Translations under genes and position numbers: made by a program
Shown: piece by piece, positions 33,198 to 42,152 of the stretch
Layout: each line of letters opens with the position of its first letter
Numbering within the stretch: position 1 is the stretch's first letter
From: Chloroflexi bacterium UBA6077
GTDB lineage: Bacteria > Chloroflexota > UBA6077
Assembly: GCA_002436065.1 (NCBI GenBank)
Contig: DIXP01000112.1
Coordinates: 1-64,000, forward strand
Length of the DNA: 64,000 bases
Direction of reading: 5' to 3'
Notes under the pieces: generated by a model
Seen by the model: the letters and a program-made list of their open reading frames with translations, nothing else
What the model was told of the DNA's origin: nothing
Databases searched by the model: none

Positions 33198-33539
33198 AAT
33201 CCCGCTGCTAGCTTCACATTCGGGGCAGTCCCGGTCACCACGCCAATTCCAACCCTGCAATGGCATATCCCAACCCTCCCACATTCTAGACAGTATGAAA
33301 CAGCTGTCCTAGCACTCCACAATGACTCCCGCTCAACCTATCCCAGGGCACGCACGCACCTGTCATTCTGAGGCGCCGTAGCGTCCCTTGTCATTCTGAG
33401 AGGCCCGCAGGCCACGAAGAATCTCCTGTTGACGGTAATCGGGAGATTCTTCGGCGCTACGGCACCTCAGAATGGCAAGGGACGGGCGGGCCACTCAGAA
33501 TGACGGACGACGCTGCAGCACAGCGGCACGAGCCCGACA
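33198..33539. other. Intergenic stretch with TCATTCTGAG repeat cluster
   Basis: 342 bases with no supported gene between der and the unknown gene at 32412. From 33361 on it consists of a dispersed-repeat block (see separate entry). The part 33198-33360 shows nothing I can identify. Confidence 0.6.
33361..33505. repeat. Nested inverted repeat, TGTCATTCTGAG family
   Basis: Two TCATTCTGAG copies (33362 and 33391) face two CTCAGAATG copies (about 33467 and 33494). The inner arms CGAAGAATCTCC (33415-33426) and GGAGATTCTTCG (33442-33453) pair perfectly. GGCGCCGTAGCG near the left is mirrored by CGCTACGGCACC. A single CTCAGAATGACA copy also occurs at about 53617. It resembles non-autonomous palindromic repeats widespread in bacterial intergenic DNA. 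Confidence 0.75.
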
Positions 33540-34856
33540 CTACTTCTCACTACGTGCCTTGAAGATGGTGCGGATCGGCGTGCCCTCGAAGCCGAAGCGC
33601 GCGCGTATCTCGTTCTCCAGGAACCGAAGGTAGGAGAAGTGCACCAGACGGGGGTCGTTGACAAAAAAGATGAAGGTAGGCGGATTGACTCCCCCCTGGG
33701 TCACATACAGCAACTTGAGCGTCTTGCCCCTGCCGGAGGGGGGTGAATGCTTGATGAATGCCTCCTGCATCGCATCGTTGAGGACAGGGGTTGGCACCCG
33801 CTTCTCGCGCTCCTTGGCGATGGTCATGGCGGTGTCCAGGATCTTGGTGACCCTCTGCCCAGTCAAAGCGGATGTGAAGAGGAAGGGCACGTAGTCCAGG
33901 AAGCGCAACTCCTGCCGGAGCTGCCGGGTGTACTCCACCATGGTCGTTGGACCCTTTTTCAACAGGTCCCACTTGTTGACCACCACCATCATCCCCTTGG
34001 CCGCGTCAAGGATATATCCCGCAACGTGGGTGTCCTGGGCGGTCAAGCCCTCCACCGCATCGATCACGAGCGCAGCCACGTCGCACCGCTCCACCGCCTG
34101 GATGGCCCGTAGGACGCTGTACTTCTCTATGCCCTGCTCCACCCGACCCCGGCGTCTGATCCCCGCGGTGTCCACCAGCAGAACCTGTGTGCCCGAGTAC
34201 TCTATGAGGGTATCCACGGCATCGCGGGTCGTGCCGGGTATCTGGCTCACCATCACCCTCGTCTCGCCGGCCAGGGAGTTCACCAGGGACGACTTGCCAA
34301 CGTTGGGGCGCCCCACGATAGCCAGCCGGACGCCGGCCTCCTCCTCGACCTCCTCTCCGAGGGGGAAGCCTTTCACAACCTCGTCCAGCAGATCCCCGGT
34401 GCCATAGCCGTGAATAGAGGACACGGGGATCGGCTCTCCCATCCCCAGTTGGTAGAATTCCACAACATCAAAGGTTCGTTCGGGGTTATCAGCCTTGTTG
34501 GCCACCAGCAGGACGGGCTTGTCGGTCCGCCGGAGGAGGTCCGCGACGTCGTAGTCCACAGCGGTTGGCCCCTCCCTGGCGTCCACCAGGAACAAGATCA
34601 CATCGGCCGACTCGATGGCCTCCTCAGCCTGGGAGATGATCCCCTGGCTGACCTCGTCGGCAGGGCCAAACTCCAGCCCTCCCGTGTCCACTAAGGTAAA
34701 GGGACGGCCGTTCCACTCGGAGGTCCCGTACAGCCTGTCACGAGTTGTGCCGGGGATGTCGTCCACGATTGCACGGCGCTCGCCTACCAGACGGTTGAAT
34801 AGGGTCGACTTACCCACGTTAGGGCGCCCAACTATGGCGACTATCGGGTTTGGCAT
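33540..34856 (-). CDS. der: Ribosome-assembly GTPase Der (EngA)
   Basis: 438 aa, ATG start. Two tandem GTPase domains: the first with GRPNVGKST near residue 10, DTGGLE and NKAD; the second with GRPNVGKSS near 180, DTAGIR and NKWD. The C-terminal KH-like domain carries TPVLNDAM and the ending KARSEK. Der binds the 50S subunit during assembly and is essential in most bacteria. The motifs look intact. It is followed upstream on the same strand by cdaR, cdaA and a TPR gene, with only 15 bases to cdaR, so it may be the distal gene of that operon. Confidence 0.95.
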   Translation of the reverse strand: MPNPIVAIVGRPNVGKSTLFNRLVGERRAIVDDIPGTTRDRLYGTSEWNGRPFTLVDTGGLEFGPADEVSQGIISQAEEAIESADVILFLVDAREGPTAVDYDVADLLRRTDKPVLLVANKADNPERTFDVVEFYQLGMGEPIPVSSIHGYGTGDLLDEVVKGFPLGEEVEEEAGVRLAIVGRPNVGKSSLVNSLAGETRVMVSQIPGTTRDAVDTLIEYSGTQVLLVDTAGIRRRGRVEQGIEKYSVLRAIQAVERCDVAALVIDAVEGLTAQDTHVAGYILDAAKGMMVVVNKWDLLKKGPTTMVEYTRQLRQELRFLDYVPFLFTSALTGQRVTKILDTAMTIAKEREKRVPTPVLNDAMQEAFIKHSPPSGRGKTLKLLYVTQGGVNPPTFIFFVNDPRLVHFSYLRFLENEIRARFGFEGTPIRTIFKARSEK

Positions 34857-34871
34857 GTCAGATACCGCATT

Positions 34872-36173
34872 CTATCGAATTGGGACCGTTGGTATCGCGG
34901 TACCGCTTGGTACCGGCGTGTCTTGAGGGGCAGGAGTGCCCCCAGCAGCTGTTCCAGAGATGCCGGCTGTCGGAGTTGGAGTGGCGATGGGTGCAAGGGC
35001 CACGTTCACCGACTCGGGGCTCACAGACACCACATTCACCGCCGAAGGGACTTGCACCCTCGGCTTCACCTCATGGACTCCCTCTCCCAAATCAACGACG
35101 TCCAAAGTGACCGCTAGCGCATCCCCTCCCAGCCCCTGCATGATCGGTGCCGGTCCCTGGAGCGTCACGTCGACGGACTGAGGGGGGGAAGCGATGCGCA
35201 GCGCGGGATCCAGATTCGCGACGCGCGGAGCCACCCTCACCGTCTGACTAGTCTGAAGCACCGACACATTCACCCGAACCCGAGCCGTCTGCTGCGGCTG
35301 GAGCAGGGAGATCCCTTGCGGCACCGCCAGTTGTAGATCCTGGATAATGCCACTGGAGGCGCTGCTCAGGTTGACAGCAGCCGTCTCCAGATAGTTGATG
35401 CCAGCCAGAACCTTCGGGTCACCCACCACCGTCACTGTTGGTGGATCAACCAGCACCGACTCCACCCAATACCCCAGGGCAACTGTGCCGGTGATGGGAG
35501 TTCTGATCCCCACCTGCTTGTAGCTCACCTGCTGCTGCACCGGCACCTGGACCTTCACGGTCTGGGGGGTGACCCGAACCGACCGAACCGTGGCTCCCGA
35601 GGCATCGGTGGGCAACGGCTGGAAGGCCGAGTCGATGTCCACCGTGATCCCCTCCAGCCTAACATCCACAGAGGCCGCCTCCACACCCTGGACCAGACTG
35701 GCGGGCCCCGAAACGACCACCGCATCTGGCTCAACCTTGAGGGCCCCGTAGAGGTAGCCAAAGGGGACATTGCCCACCAGGTTCGCCTTGACCGGAACGG
35801 TACGCTCCTGGATCTCCTCAAGACGAACCGTGACGACGCTGGGGATCACCTCCAACACCCTCACCTGGGAGTCGGACACCTCGGGCACCACCGTGACGGC
35901 CTCGATGCCAGGGCCAGAACGGGATAGGTCCACCGAAGCTCGGAAGCTGGAGCCGCGCAGGCTGGACCATCGATCCTTGGGGGCTCGGATCTTGAACCGC
36001 ACCGGATCCACATTGCTCATGACCACAAGCCCAGGGGGAACCTTGGCGATCTCTATCGGGATTTGGATATCCGGGATATCCACCCTCTCGGGATTCTGGT
36101 CGTTCACCACCAGGACCCACAGGGTGGTAGATAGCAGTAGTGCAAGCGCCGCGAGTCCGTAGTTGATCCTCAT
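34872..36173 (-). CDS. cdaR: YbbR-domain protein, CdaA regulator-like (CdaR)
   Basis: 433 aa. A single N-terminal membrane anchor (about 7-24, ALALLLSTTLWVLVV) is followed by about four YbbR repeats (beta-rich, with recurring VSGP, VRLEGI and VVGDP turns) and a Thr/Pro-rich C-terminal tail. The start overlaps the cdaA stop as ATGA (36170-36173), the usual cdaA-cdaR coupling. In Firmicutes CdaR binds CdaA outside the membrane and adjusts c-di-AMP synthesis; the same is inferred here. The glmM gene that often follows is absent. Confidence 0.88.
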   Translation of the reverse strand: MRINYGLAALALLLSTTLWVLVVNDQNPERVDIPDIQIPIEIAKVPPGLVVMSNVDPVRFKIRAPKDRWSSLRGSSFRASVDLSRSGPGIEAVTVVPEVSDSQVRVLEVIPSVVTVRLEEIQERTVPVKANLVGNVPFGYLYGALKVEPDAVVVSGPASLVQGVEAASVDVRLEGITVDIDSAFQPLPTDASGATVRSVRVTPQTVKVQVPVQQQVSYKQVGIRTPITGTVALGYWVESVLVDPPTVTVVGDPKVLAGINYLETAAVNLSSASSGIIQDLQLAVPQGISLLQPQQTARVRVNVSVLQTSQTVRVAPRVANLDPALRIASPPQSVDVTLQGPAPIMQGLGGDALAVTLDVVDLGEGVHEVKPRVQVPSAVNVVSVSPESVNVALAPIATPTPTAGISGTAAGGTPAPQDTPVPSGTAIPTVPIR

Positions 36174-37045
36174 TGATCCGACTTTGCCGCCTCTTCCCGC
36201 CTGCTAATCCGCCCCAGACCCCGATCCCTAAAAAACCACGATGGCAACCACGAAGAGGCAGCCTGGGGGCGATAGAGCGCAGGCAGGATCTTCTTCAACT
36301 TGCCTTCATCCAGGTTGCGGACGATCCTCCCGTTGTTGGCCAGGGAGATGATGCCGGTCTCTTCTGAAACAATGATGGAGATGGCATCAGTGCGCTCGGT
36401 TATCCCCACACCGGCTCGGTGCCTGGTGCCCAGGTGTTTGTCCGACAGTATCGACTCGGTGAGAGGCAACAGGCAGGCGGCCGCGACGATCCTGTCTCCA
36501 CGCAGGATGGCGGCTCCATCGTGAAGTGGAGCGTTGGGAAAAAAGATCGCCATCAGCAGGTCCACCGACACCCGACCCTCAATCTCCACCCCTGTGTCCA
36601 CGTACTCCCCCAGACCCGTCCCCCTCTCCAGGACGATCAAGGCACCCCACCTTCGATCCGACAGGCGGCGGCAGGCGACGGCAATCTGCTCCATGGCCAG
36701 CGCCAGTTCATTGCTCGCCCCCCCACGAGACAGAATGCGGGAGGTCCTGCCCAGCCGTTCCAGTGCACGCCGCAGCTCGGGCTGAAACAGGATCGGAATG
36801 GAGACCAGGAGGGCCGGAATGGAGTTCCTCACCACCCAGTTCAACACGACCAGGTCCAGGACATTGCCCATCAGGGCCGCCACCAGGATCAGCATAATCA
36901 TGCCACGGATCAGGGCAATGGCGGTGGTACCCTGGATTAGACGGAGGATCCAGTACAGTATCGCCGCCACAATTAGGATGTCGACCACGGCGCGCGAATC
37001 GAGACGCGACAGCGTCGACAGAACGGTCTCAACAAGACTGGTCAT
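36170..37045 (-). CDS. cdaA: Diadenylate cyclase CdaA
   Basis: 291 aa. Three membrane segments (about 20-88) precede the DAC domain, which has both catalytic motifs: D176-G-A and R208-H-R, plus GIITERTD-like GVGITERTDA. The enzyme condenses two ATP into c-di-AMP at the membrane. Starts one base after the TPR gene stop and is coupled by ATGA to cdaR. c-di-AMP normally controls potassium and osmolyte transport and wall homeostasis. Confidence 0.94.
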   Translation of the reverse strand: MTSLVETVLSTLSRLDSRAVVDILIVAAILYWILRLIQGTTAIALIRGMIMLILVAALMGNVLDLVVLNWVVRNSIPALLVSIPILFQPELRRALERLGRTSRILSRGGASNELALAMEQIAVACRRLSDRRWGALIVLERGTGLGEYVDTGVEIEGRVSVDLLMAIFFPNAPLHDGAAILRGDRIVAAACLLPLTESILSDKHLGTRHRAGVGITERTDAISIIVSEETGIISLANNGRIVRNLDEGKLKKILPALYRPQAASSWLPSWFFRDRGLGRISRREEAAKSDQ

Positions 37046-37046
37046 G

Positions 37047-39197
37047 TTAGTCTGCCAACTCCCCCGGCAACCCCAGCTTGCTCAACAGGGTCTCCAGCTC
37101 GCAACGCTGCTCGTCGTTGGGTTCCAGCAACTCCAGGATCCTCAGGAACGCCGCCCTCGTGGGCTCATCGATAGTCCCGTCCACCTCAAGGGCGGTTCGC
37201 AGCAGCTTCGCTGCGGCATCGTGCCTTCCCGAGGCCACGCTGGCTTCCGCATGGCCCAGCACAACGCTCCAATATGAGGTTACGTCCGGAGCCTGAAGGG
37301 GCCGGGGCGAATCCGGTGCCTCCTGCTCCCCATCGGGTTCTAACCCCTCAGATGACTCCGCGAGACTCCCATCATCCGCCTGGATTCCCTCCATGTCCAC
37401 TGGAGGGGAGGCGGGAGGACTCTTCAGCTGGCCATTCTGTCCGGGCAACAGCTCAGCGAGCCGAACACTGGTATCACCTCCGGTAATCCTGGATCCGGCC
37501 ATCCAGCCCATGACCGCTTGAGCCATGGTATCTGAGCCCCTCATCTCGTAGAGGTCGTGCACTCGTCGCGCCCTCTCCCTAGCCTCTGCCACCCTTCCTT
37601 GGACCAGCAGTACCCTCGCCAACAACAGCTGAGCCGGGAGGAACTGCGGATGAGAGATGATCAAACGGTACATCTCGTCGGCAGCCGATCTCAGCTTTCC
37701 CGCATCGAGCAGCTCCGTGGCGCTCCTGAGTGCCTGGATGACCTCGCCCTGAACTAGCTGCGGTAGCAGCACGATTTCATCCAGATGATCGCCTGCCGGG
37801 CGCCCTAGAAGCTCGGCCGGGGCCGCCGATATCCTATCCACTAACGGGGCAGGCAAGCCAATGCCGGGAGCAGTAGACCTCAGCCAGACCAACCCCTCCA
37901 CCGCTGGCCCCAGGTCACCGTAGGCCGAACGCTCCCTCAGGAGATCCAGCATCATCTCCACGGCTTCCTGCCGAAGCTCGCGCGCACCGGCATCCCCGGA
38001 TTCCACCACCGCTCGAATCTGGCTTTCCGCGGAATCCAACTGGCGGGCTCGCAGCTGGAGCCTGGCAATACCCAGGCGCGCCCGCGGAAGATCTGGGGCA
38101 ATCTCCAACGCCTTCTCGTAGGCGCTCATCGCTTCCTGCGTCCGCCCCAAGCGCGCACTGGTCTCGGCCAGCTCGATCATCTGCTCTGCAATGGCAATGC
38201 CAGCCGGCGCGGTCTCATCCTCATTCTCGACCGTGTCGATCACTTCCTCCTCGGGACTGAGGTGGTCCTCAGACCCTTCGGTCGGGTCCTCATCAGCCTC
38301 TGCCGAACTGGGAGCCGTGGTATCGACTAGCGGCGGAACGTACTGATCCCACTGCTGATAGGCGCTCGCTGCCGACGGGGCGGAAGCGGTCTTACTCAGC
38401 CCGACCCAGGGGGACGGGTCCCACAGCGGAACGGGAGGAGGGACCGATGACTGGACGGGAGTCGGAGCAAACGCGGAGATGGGTAGCTGATCCTCGCCAA
38501 CAGATTGCTCCCACGGCTCCACAGACTGGTCGACGGGAGGGATCAGTTGGCCCAGTGTCTCCTGAGAGGCCTCTTTCCCCGAGGCAGCCGCATGCCACGA
38601 GAACTCAATCCCGCGACGAATCGCCGACAGGAGGTCGAGGACGGCGGGATTGCCGGGGTCCAGCACCTGGACTCTCTCCACCACCTGGATGGCGACTTCA
38701 AACCTGCTATGCAACGCCAGGTTCCTCGCCAGCTTCAGGTAGGAGGGCATCACCTGGATCGACAAATCCCCTTGAACCACCAACTCCAGCAGTGAATCCC
38801 ACAGCTGGAGGTTGTCCGGCCGCAGGCTCAGAGCACTCTCCCATGCCTTCAACGCATCCTGAGACGCGCCACGACGCCGGTGAATCTCGCCCAACAGTTG
38901 AAGGCTTTCCGAGGCGGCGTCCAGGTCACCCAGGGTTTCCTGGATCTCCACTAGCCTCCGGAGGAGGGAGAGGTTGTCGGGCTGAGCCCTCCAGAGCGCC
39001 TGATACAGGTCAGAGGCTTCTCGCAGCCGTCCTCCCTTGAAGAGGGCCATGGCCAATTGAGTCTGAGCGTGAGGATCCTCGGGCACCAGATCCAAGGCAC
39101 GTTGATACTCCAGGATGGCCTTGTCCCATCGCCCCCCCCAGGCGTGAGCGGCACCCTTGTTCACTGCTTCCTGGAAGGTTCCCCTATTCACAGCCAC
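37047..39197 (-). CDS. Large TPR-repeat protein
   Basis: 716 aa, GTG start. N-terminal TPR units (about 15-185: AILEYQRALDLVPEDPHAQT and similar), a low-complexity acidic/proline linker (about 195-340), then further TPR units (AMSAYEKALEIAPDLPRARL and others) to about 590, another linker and a final helical repeat. No signal peptide or catalytic domain seen, so it is probably a cytoplasmic scaffold. One base separates its stop from cdaA, so it is first in the TPR-cdaA-cdaR-der run and may act with c-di-AMP signalling or cell-envelope assembly. No specific function can be named. Confidence 0.78.
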   Translation of the reverse strand: MAVNRGTFQEAVNKGAAHAWGGRWDKAILEYQRALDLVPEDPHAQTQLAMALFKGGRLREASDLYQALWRAQPDNLSLLRRLVEIQETLGDLDAASESLQLLGEIHRRRGASQDALKAWESALSLRPDNLQLWDSLLELVVQGDLSIQVMPSYLKLARNLALHSRFEVAIQVVERVQVLDPGNPAVLDLLSAIRRGIEFSWHAAASGKEASQETLGQLIPPVDQSVEPWEQSVGEDQLPISAFAPTPVQSSVPPPVPLWDPSPWVGLSKTASAPSAASAYQQWDQYVPPLVDTTAPSSAEADEDPTEGSEDHLSPEEEVIDTVENEDETAPAGIAIAEQMIELAETSARLGRTQEAMSAYEKALEIAPDLPRARLGIARLQLRARQLDSAESQIRAVVESGDAGARELRQEAVEMMLDLLRERSAYGDLGPAVEGLVWLRSTAPGIGLPAPLVDRISAAPAELLGRPAGDHLDEIVLLPQLVQGEVIQALRSATELLDAGKLRSAADEMYRLIISHPQFLPAQLLLARVLLVQGRVAEARERARRVHDLYEMRGSDTMAQAVMGWMAGSRITGGDTSVRLAELLPGQNGQLKSPPASPPVDMEGIQADDGSLAESSEGLEPDGEQEAPDSPRPLQAPDVTSYWSVVLGHAEASVASGRHDAAAKLLRTALEVDGTIDEPTRAAFLRILELLEPNDEQRCELETLLSKLGLPGELAD

Positions 39198-39210
39198 CTC
39201 GCAACGATTA

Positions 39211-39238
39211 GTGCTGAGCGCTGAGTACTAGGTACTCG
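39211..39238. repeat. Heptad repeat over the argF 3' end
   Basis: GTGCTGA, GCGCTGA, GTACTAG and GTACTCG are adjacent 7-mers. The last part forms the final codons and stop of the leftward argF gene, so the array overlaps coding sequence. Confidence 0.5.
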
Positions 39239-40151
39239 TGAACAGCCAGGACAGCAACCCCTTCTGACCGTGCAGCCGGTTCTCAGCCTGGTCAAACACC
39301 ACAGACTGTGGACCGTCCAGCACCTCTTCGGTGATCTCATCACCCCGGTGGGCCGGTAGATCGTGCATCACGATGGCTTCCGGCTTGGCCAGCTTGAGCA
39401 GGCCCTCGTCGACGCAGTATCCACGGAATGCCTCTCGTCGGGCCTTGCTCTCGCCCTCCTGCCCCATGCTCGTCCACACGTCGGTGTACAGCACGTCAGC
39501 GCCTTCCGCGGCCTCAGCGGGCCGGCGCACGATGGACAGAGTCCCTCCAGTGGCCTCCCGGTCCCTGGATGACCGCTCCACGAAACCCTTGACGGGCTCG
39601 TAGCCCTCTGGGCAGGCTATCCGGAGCTGTATCCCAACCTTGGCAGCGCCAAGGATGAGGGAATGTGCCACGTTGTTTCCATCCCCTATATAGGCTACCA
39701 CCTGACCCGCCAGGGAGTCCCTCTTCTCCCTGATTGTCAGCAGGTCAGCCAACAGTTGGCAGGGATGGCTCATGTCGGAGAGGGCATTCACGATGGGAAC
39801 AGATGCGTATCGAGCCATGACCTCCAGGTGACGATGGCTGTAGGTGCGGGCCACGATGCAATCGACATAGCGACTCAGTACCCTTGCCACATCGGGTACG
39901 CTCTCTCGCTCCCCGAGACCGACCTCCGGTGGGGAGAGGTAGATGGCATGTCCGCCCAATTGGCGGACGCCCTGCTCGAAGGACACTCGCGTACGGAGGG
40001 AGGGCTTCTGGAACAGGAGCGCGACGGCCTTGCCCGCCAGTTCGCTACGCTGTTCCCCTCGCTTCAGCTCATCCTTGAGCACTGAAGCCCGGTCCAGGAC
40101 GCGGAACAACTCTTCCCGAGATAGGTCGGATACGCTGAGGAAGTCGCGCAT
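39228..40151 (-). CDS. argF: Ornithine carbamoyltransferase
   Basis: 307 aa from the ATG at 40151, preceded by GGGGG; the frame is open to 40259. The carbamoyl-phosphate loop is SLRTR (51-55), with HPCQ at 129-132 and DVWTSMG near 224. The ornithine-side motif reads H263-D-L-P-A-H-R-G, where most family members have HCLP. The length is normal. It makes citrulline from ornithine and carbamoyl phosphate for arginine synthesis. No other arg gene is close. The Cys-to-Asp change leaves some doubt about exact substrate; transcarbamylases for other amines or acylated ornithine are alternatives. Confidence 0.85.
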   Translation of the reverse strand: MRDFLSVSDLSREELFRVLDRASVLKDELKRGEQRSELAGKAVALLFQKPSLRTRVSFEQGVRQLGGHAIYLSPPEVGLGERESVPDVARVLSRYVDCIVARTYSHRHLEVMARYASVPIVNALSDMSHPCQLLADLLTIREKRDSLAGQVVAYIGDGNNVAHSLILGAAKVGIQLRIACPEGYEPVKGFVERSSRDREATGGTLSIVRRPAEAAEGADVLYTDVWTSMGQEGESKARREAFRGYCVDEGLLKLAKPEAIVMHDLPAHRGDEITEEVLDGPQSVVFDQAENRLHGQKGLLSWLFTST

Positions 40152-40340
40152 GCAGTCCCCCCTGATGTCATGGGAGATTCTCATCGCCGGAGGGCACGTG
40201 CGGAGTCGCCATGGGGAGTTCTGGACAGGGCGACCCGAGGGTCGTATTAGGTAGGTCATGGTCCACCATCGCGCCCACGCCGGTGGGTTCCTCCCAGCCA
40301 GTCTCCATCATGGAAAGCCAGCATGGGCAAACCGGAGTCA

Positions 40341-40368
40341 GTATACCATAAAGCTCGGCCGTGAAAAT
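40341..40368 (-). promoter_or_regulatory. Candidate argF promoter
   Basis: Read leftward: TTTTCA (40363-40368), 16-base spacer, TATACT (40341-40346), about 190 bases before the argF start. The -35 is weak. Confidence 0.35.
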
Positions 40369-40372
40369 CGGA

Positions 40373-40420
40373 GGTCTGCCTAGGCTGAAGGCACGTGGAT
40401 GACCTCAGCCTAGGCAGACC
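40373..40420. repeat. 16-bp perfect inverted repeat with 16-base loop
   Basis: Arms GGTCTGCCTAGGCTGA (40373-40388) and its exact complement (40405-40420) lie just upstream of the argF promoter candidate. Could be an operator or an RNA hairpin in a rightward transcript. Confidence 0.6.
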
Positions 40421-40506
40421 CCTGGTCGCGTTGGCACAGCTCCTGCCAAAGCTGCAGGCTGCCCGTGTCGGCGGGTCGCCAACCCTCGGAGATGGAGACA
40501 GACGCT

Positions 40507-40668
40507 GTGAGCACGATCCTATGGATTATCATCGCTCTGCTATTGGTCTTCTGGCTGATTGGGGCGTTCTTCACCACTCTTGGAGACATCGTCTGGATAG
40601 CCCTGGTGGTGGCGGCTATCCTGATCGTATACAACCTGCTTGCAGGAAGCAGAAGTACCACCCAATAA
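40507..40668 (+). CDS. Small two-TM membrane protein (lmo0937/DUF5670-like)
   Basis: 53 aa from the GTG at 40507 (MSTILWIIIALLLVFWLIGA); an ATG at 40492 is possible. Two hydrophobic segments (about 3-20 and 24-46) and a short polar end (AGSRSTTQ) resemble the small lmo0937-type family, whose function is unknown. Followed after 4 bases by a strong hairpin. It is short but consistent in codon use and has its own terminator, so I regard it as real. Confidence 0.6.
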   Translation: MSTILWIIIALLLVFWLIGAFFTTLGDIVWIALVVAAILIVYNLLAGSRSTTQ

Positions 40669-40672
40669 CAGA

Positions 40673-40702
40673 TGCGGCCCGAGCGCAATCGCTCGGGCCG
40701 CA
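40673..40702. terminator. Bidirectional terminator hairpin
   Basis: 13-base perfect arms (TGCGGCCCGAGCG) with loop CAAT, between the small membrane protein and the end of the leftward kor operon. No T-tract. Confidence 0.7.
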
Positions 40703-40752
40703 CTGCTACGTCAGTCCCTTCCCCATTTCCAGCGGAAGGAAAGCTGATTGAC

Positions 40753-41289
40753 CTACTTGACCAGTTCTGCCCCCGCGTCCAGGGCCTTCAAATTGGTCTC
40801 CAACCTACGGGCAGGCGTGGTTTCCTGGAAGCACTTCTTCAGCGGGTCCATTGAGATCACGCCGGTGGCAGACACCATCGCACCGAGCATGACCACGTTG
40901 GCCACCAGCTTGTCTTCCAGATCATCCATGGCGGTCTTTGTGGCCTCCACGGCCTTCTGAGTCACACCCTCTATCTCCCTGACCTTTACTAGAGCAGGGT
41001 CGTAGAACAGCTTGCCGCCCTTCTTGGTCCCACCAGCCAACTTGTCGTAGGCCTCCTGGGAGAGGGCTACGAAGATATCCGGCACCGCGACGCCCGGGAA
41101 GTCAACTTCTTTGTCGTCGTCGATCACGACATCGCAACGGCTGGCGCCGCCTCGGGCCTCGGACCCATAGGATTGAGTTTGAGTCGCGTTCTTGCCGGCG
41201 TAGAGGCAGGCAGCCCGACCCAGGGTGATGCCGGCGAACAGGATGCCCTGGCCGCCGAAACCGGCAAACCTAATCTCTGTCCTTGCCAT
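40753..41289 (-). CDS. korC: 2-oxoacid:ferredoxin oxidoreductase, gamma subunit
   Basis: 178 aa. Begins RTEIRFAGFGGQGILFAG, the standard gamma-domain motif of the pyruvate/2-oxoglutarate ferredoxin oxidoreductase family, and contains SYGSEARGGASRCDVVI. Its ATG shares a base with the korB stop (TAATG), so subunits are coupled. Last gene of the four-gene kor operon. The whole complex oxidatively decarboxylates a 2-oxoacid to the acyl-CoA and reduces ferredoxin. Confidence 0.92.
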   Translation of the reverse strand: MARTEIRFAGFGGQGILFAGITLGRAACLYAGKNATQTQSYGSEARGGASRCDVVIDDDKEVDFPGVAVPDIFVALSQEAYDKLAGGTKKGGKLFYDPALVKVREIEGVTQKAVEATKTAMDDLEDKLVANVVMLGAMVSATGVISMDPLKKCFQETTPARRLETNLKALDAGAELVK

Positions 41290-42152
41290 TACTCCTTGCC
41301 TCCTACCCTGTCGAGCAGCTCGTAGTACCTCTCGGCTATCCCACTCCGATCCTCGCGCCGCACGAACTCGCCCAGCAGCATCTTGCCAGCCCGCTCCTCA
41401 GGGCTCAGCTTGTCGGCCTGAGTCGCAAGGCAGGTGCAGTCCTCGATGTACTTGATGTTTTTGCCCATGTCCTCGGTCTTCAGGACGTAGCGGCCGAACT
41501 GGGTCGTGCAGGGCAACATGATCTCGATGTAGGAGAAGCCCTTGACCTGGATGCCGTTCTTGATGGAGCGGACCAACCCGTTGAAGTGCTTCGGCATGGA
41601 GGTCCATCGAGCCACGTAGGCCGCGCCGGCCGCCTCGGCCAGCTTGCACATGTCGAAGGGATCCTCCAGGTTGCCATAAGGGGTGGTGGTGGTGGTGCCC
41701 TTGAACGGGGTGGTAGGGGCTACCTGGCCACCGGTCATGCCGTAGATGCCGTTGTTGAACATAAGGGCGGTCACATCCAGGTTGCGCCGGCAGGCATGGA
41801 TGAAATGGTTGCCGCCGATGGAGCCGGTGTCGCCGTCGCCGGTGAACAGGATGAAGTTCATATCCGGCCGGGCCAGCTTCAAGCCCGTGGCCACGCCGTA
41901 GATCCGGCCGTGGTGGGCATCGATGTTGTCACCCTTGTAGCGGGTGTAGGTGATGCGGCTGCTGCAGCCAACACCCTGCACCCACACAGTGTTGGTAGGG
42001 TCAAGCTTCAGGTCGTCCATTACCTGCAGGACGGCATGGATCACGTTGCCGATCCCACAGCCGGGGCAGGCCAGATGAGGCATCCTCTCCGGGCGAACGT
42101 ACTTCTCGATCAGGGGGTGTATCTTCGCGGGTCTCTCGGTACCAACCGTCAT
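41289..42152 (-). CDS. korB: 2-oxoacid:ferredoxin oxidoreductase, beta subunit (TPP-binding)
   Basis: 287 aa. CPGCGIGNVIHAV near residue 29 supplies cysteines of a family [4Fe-4S] site; GDGDTGSIGGNHFIHACRR is the thiamine diphosphate-Mg motif; YGMTGGQVAPTTP is the signature of the 2-oxoglutarate/branched-chain type rather than classic pyruvate enzymes. ATGA overlap with korA. Substrate preference (2-oxoglutarate or branched-chain 2-oxoacid) is not decided by sequence. Confidence 0.92.
   Translation of the reverse strand: MTVGTERPAKIHPLIEKYVRPERMPHLACPGCGIGNVIHAVLQVMDDLKLDPTNTVWVQGVGCSSRITYTRYKGDNIDAHHGRIYGVATGLKLARPDMNFILFTGDGDTGSIGGNHFIHACRRNLDVTALMFNNGIYGMTGGQVAPTTPFKGTTTTTPYGNLEDPFDMCKLAEAAGAAYVARWTSMPKHFNGLVRSIKNGIQVKGFSYIEIMLPCTTQFGRYVLKTEDMGKNIKYIEDCTCLATQADKLSPEERAGKMLLGEFVRREDRSGIAERYYELLDRVGGKE

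Larger units (their letters stand above)
40152..40506. other. Intergenic region between argF and a small membrane protein
   Basis: 355 bases. It holds a candidate leftward promoter for argF (40341-40368) and a 16-bp inverted repeat (40373-40420). No arginine-repressor site could be recognised with confidence. Confidence 0.45.
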
